Source of the DNA: Stercorarius parasiticus
Taxonomy: Eukaryota; Chordata; Aves; Charadriiformes; Stercorariidae
Reading direction: 5' to 3'
Length of the DNA: 64,000 bases
NCBI GenBank assembly: GCA_013396915.1
Contig: VWZL01000594.1
Span: forward strand, 186,618-250,617
Part shown: positions 59,928 to 64,000 of the stretch, in pieces
How the letters are laid out: each line of letters starts with the position of its first letter
Position numbering within the stretch: position 1 is the first letter of the stretch
Program-made: the position numbers and the translations under genes
Notes under the pieces: generated by a model
What the model was told of the DNA's origin: nothing
Databases searched by the model: none
Seen by the model: the letters and a program-made list of their open reading frames with translations, nothing else

Positions 59928-62900
59928 CTTAAAGATGCATGGTTTGATGGCAACACAAAGTTAAATGAAAAATGATCATTTATACTGTATGCAGTCATGC
60001 AGGCAGCATGTAATAATAAAGCTTTTTGCACACCAATGATCAACCTAACAAGGAATTAAGTGACTATGCATACAAAACCAGAAATATGACTCGTCAGCTT
60101 GTGCATGACACAGTTCTAGTTAGAAAACAGTTATGTACAACAGATGCCATGTTTGTATGGGAAAAAGGTCACCAGACTGAGATTATGCTAATAGAAGGAA
60201 TCTACATGCAGCATGCACATAAAATGAAAACATTTCCACTTTATGATAAAACTGTGTAAGTAGATCATTCTGCATTAAAAAAACATTCATTCTAAACATA
60301 CTAATATGACAGAAACCATACATATTGCTTTATAATACAGTGGTTATCCGTTCCACGTTTCTGTATTTTGCTTGCTGATCTTTTCTTCAAGGTGAATCCG
60401 AGTTTTTATGATTTTTTAAGAAAATATATTGAAACGCAAAACGTTGCTACGTTAGAGAATTTCTGATTGCTATTGAATCACATTTCATTCTTTTGAACAG
60501 AATTCGAAAGATTTCAGTGCTGCTTATATATTCCCAAACCATTCTCTGGCCTTAGTCTGACACTGCTAGTATTCAGCATAATGCATGAACCAAGGCAGCA
60601 AGGTATAGTCTAGTGGGAAAAGGATGGCTTTTTTAACGTCAAATAAATAAAAGCTATTGAAAGGGCTTGTTTGTCAGTGTCCTACTTGTTTCTGTCCTTA
60701 GCATAGCAGGTCAGAGTGGATGTAGTAAAAACACGTTACTAATTCTAGGGATAACTGCGCATTTAATTAACACTTATAGATGTCATGAACTGCCCGCTAG
60801 CATCTTTATGATAGAAACAATGTAAGTATAACATGTTGAAAATATACTACTGCAATAACATTTTGCTAAGTCATACTCACTTAGAAGTACTACACAGAAA
60901 TTAAAGTAAAAATAAGAGACGAGACAAAATATCTAGATGGATATGCTTAAGTGAAAAAGTAAACTCCTGGAGAACTCTTCAGAGAAGACAGTGGTGGAGC
61001 TAAAGCAGAAAAAGTGGGAAAAGCATTATCTCCCAAAAAAGAATTTCTAGGATGAACAAGTAGTAATAACCGAACACCCTCCTTCTTCCCCTTCTTCTCT
61101 CCCCCACCCCAAGACATCTAAGCAAAAATTAGTGACAGTAAGTCTGGTCAATATTTCTAAGTACCGCATACTTTATGGCGCTTTAAAAGCAAGATAGCAA
61201 CAGCATAACTGCAGATACAAAGACAGAAGACAAGACAGAAGACTTTTATGATACAGAAATGGAGAATAAATAGAAAGATGGAAAACAGGCAAGAAAAACG
61301 TTGCACTATTATTGCACAGTATATTACAGGAAAACAGTATTTTTAAAGATAAGGAGACTACAGCGTTACATTAAGTTCTAGTCTACGAGAAAGCTCAGCT
61401 ATTATATCATCAAGCCACATATTACTACAAATATTTAAACAGCACACAGTTTATTTATACAAGCAGCCAGAAGCCAACTTGCAATCCACAAATCAAAACT
61501 GAAGATCATTCATACTAATTGAGCACCACTACAGAATGTAAATTTTACTGTTCTGTATTCCCAGAGATGGCAAAATTAAATGCATAATACCTGCTGATAA
61601 TCAGCCATAGAATTGAAGTGATTAGTGGAAGCCTGCCTTTTCCATACGACAAGTCTCAGTTTCTCTCCCAGAACCCAGTTACTTTTGAAGTTTGTTTATG
61701 TGAAAACCTGTATCATTTTTATAGAGCACCACAGACACAAAACCCTCAGCACAAGCAAGCATCCTCTGGCAAGTTCGTCACTGCTAACTTGAACTGTTTA
61801 TCCTTGTAGTGAGCAGTACTAGGTGGAACAATTCCTTCATCTTCCTGACTTCGTGGTTAAATGGAATTCAAACAGCAAGTACCTAGGGGTTTGATGGTGA
61901 GGCAATATGTTTGGTAAGGCTTGGTGGAATGCAATCATTAAAACCAAAAAAGTTTCAGCATAATATTTCACTATTAGTGGATGAAAAGTTTGGCACAATT
62001 TGCACAAGTAGGACATCCTAAAACATATGTAGATTTTGAAATGGTGTTTTGAAACTGGATACTAAAAAAACCAAAAATGGCCATGAGAAGAAGAGAAGAT
62101 GATTGCTAGAGGAAGTTGTGGGAAAGGAATTAGCATGGCCAGAACAACTTGAATATCTAGATATGAATAGGTACACAGAAGTACAAGCAAAGCAAGGACT
62201 GAAATGGTAAACAGTTGGTTTGATTTCTAAAGGTACTTTTGAAAAAAAAGATTTTGCATTAGAGAAAGGTATATTATGCACAAGTTTGCATTATTTCACT
62301 GTATATGTTAGAAAACAAACTCAGAGAGAGAATAAGAAATAAATGGAGAAAGATAATCTAGCAGTAACATACAATAGCAGGTGGACATCGGTCTCCAAGG
62401 TGGGGGGGCAGAAGCAGGATACATTTCATATTTTAGATGTCAAAATGCAACTCATTTCACACTATAACAAACTATGCAATACTGTGGGAAGGAATATATT
62501 TACATTAAAATGGAAAGTTCAAGAAGTTCAAGTACTTTAGTATTCTGTCCCCCTGCCTTCCTAGAGCAGAGGACACAACACAACAGGTCCTCACGGCACC
62601 CATAAACCATGCTGGCTGGCTGCCAGGGAAGATGAGGAGCCTAGAAGGGAGGTGGACGGGAACAGTTAGAGCATTGAGCTCCACGTCTTCCCCTTCCTAA
62701 TGAAACCCAGACGTTCTGCAGAACGCAGTGCCCAGGCTTTCAGAGGGAAACAGAGAAATGCTATCCAAGGTAATGTACAGTAATCTACAAAACAAATACC
62801 ATGAAAATGTATTACCATGGGTACCTATTAATTTTAATATTGCATGGTAGTACAGGTGTTTAGCCTGCTTGTGTATCACCCAGCACTGTTGTAAACACAA

Positions 62901-64000
62901 TGCTGGTGATCACTGAGGAAAGGTAATTTTTGTTTGTAGCTATGCAAATCAAACAGTAAGCAGATAGGGAGTAAGACCACGCAAGTTTTTTGTCTGAAAC
63001 TCTAGAAGCATAATACAAAATGTAAGGACCACTAAACTGGAAAGGATTCCCATTAAATGGGGAAGGAGTTAAGGACCAGTCCAAAACCTGTTTACATCAG
63101 CTTCACTTCAGTACAAAAGAAAAAGAACAAACAGAATAGCAGTTCTGAGATGTGAAACCTGTAACATCAGCACAAGGCAAACACAGAGAAGACATTGTAG
63201 AAATCATGTCAACTATTAGGAATTTCTGCTCTGTGTAGAATAAAATTAAGTACAAATTGTTTTCATCCAAAGACTGATAAAGATTGACACAGCAGTGCTG
63301 AGTTGGACTTCTTTTTGTAATAACAGAGAATTCTACTGTCATCATTGAATTCTGCTTTCAAGACACGTTTTAATGAAAACTCATTAGCAGTGCCACATGC
63401 TGCAGAGTGTTTGTGTGATGCCTGCATGATACCTTGGACTGGCCATTACTAGGGTTGAATCGCTTAACATGATCTTGTAATCAGTCGCAATGCTAGTTGA
63501 CTGTATCTATCTTCCAGTCCGTTTTCAAAACTCGATCAACATGCAAGAAGTTATCCCTTGATCTCTCAATAAAATAAAGGCTTTGCAAATACAGGAAGGT
63601 GAAGGAGGTTAAATTGGCATTGAGTATCTAAGCACATTAATAATTTATTATTTAGTAGTATCCCACATCAATATGTTGCACACATGGCTCTTTCTGAAAG
63701 ACTCCCAACTTGTTTTAAATGATTCTCAGTGCATATATTGGAAAACAGAATAAATTTGGGACTATCATAAGGCGGAGATCCCTTGACATTCTGCAGTAGA
63801 AAGCAATTAGCCTTCTAAGAAACTTGGATTACTTTCTAATGTCTTCCCTTGAATACAGACAGCAGCTGGCTTGATATTTTACTTTCAATTTAGTCAAGTA
63901 GAAAAGTGGTCATGTTAATCACTTAAGGAAACTGTAGTGTTCCTCATCATGGAAGACCTTTCTCCTCCTTATCAAAACTTATTTTAAACTTTATGTTTTA
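59928..64000. other. AT-rich noncoding stretch to the window end
   Basis: No gene recognised. The plus-strand frame at 60026-60259 (77 codons) has polar, mixed composition and a donor-like GT|GTAAGTAG overlap at its end, but no family match. A GC-richer patch at 62540-62760 is unassigned. Nothing in the last kilobase. Confidence 0.4.

Noticed and set aside
62343..62540. Polar 65-codon plus-strand frame
   Set aside because: No splice partners, no motif, and similar chance frames occur throughout the window.
1..64000. CRISPR arrays, tRNA or rRNA genes, bacterial operons, phage modules
   Set aside because: No regularly spaced direct repeats, no cloverleaf or rRNA core words noticed, and no long tandem coding frames. 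The repeat content is avian.

Overview
This window looks like AT-rich, gene-poor vertebrate DNA, almost certainly from a bird. The evidence is the repeat content. There are three 5'-truncated CR1 LINE tails, all on the minus strand, and the first (13699-14555) is long enough to leave little doubt. There is a decayed solo LTR of a common avian ERVL-type endogenous retrovirus at 5040-5545. A degraded interspersed repeat seen widely in bird genomes lies at 53805-54200, with a second fragment of it at 56888-56955. Possible relics of an ancient MIR-like SINE also occur. The family names come from memory of consensus features and no database was searched. No bacterial-style operons, rRNA, tRNA, CRISPR array, phage or plasmid module is present.

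Layout: 1-5000 is AT-rich with a GC-richer, exon-like block at 3903-4038. The LTR follows. 5546-13698 is unique sequence with two minus-strand exon-like segments (8834-8914, and a weaker one near 9117-9249), a possible SINE relic and (TA)n tracts. 13699-14555 is the longest CR1. 14556-21100 is mostly featureless, with a purine-rich stretch and a GC-richer open block (20852-21060) that abuts the second CR1. 21331-41000 is a long AT-rich stretch holding a plus-strand exon candidate (25642-25891), simple repeats and the best minus-strand exon candidate (39699-39825). 41085-44060 has a SINE relic, the third CR1 and two GC-richer unassigned blocks. 44060-53800 is very AT-rich, with a homeodomain/octamer-motif-rich block that resembles a conserved noncoding element and an exact 18-bp x 3 minisatellite. 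53800-57400 carries the repeat pair. A minus-strand exon-like frame lies at 58875-59047.

No complete protein-coding gene can be supported. The open frames are short, as expected from chance in 64 kb read in six frames, and none matched a protein family I recognise. The best reading is an intron of a long gene or an intergenic desert. If a gene passes through, the minus strand is slightly favoured because segments at 58875-59047, 39699-39825 and 8834-8914 combine open frames with a consensus donor and, for the last two, a good acceptor. They do not join to each other in phase directly, so they are separate hypotheses. I found no convincing undescribed biological system; the candidates in Part 2 are leads.
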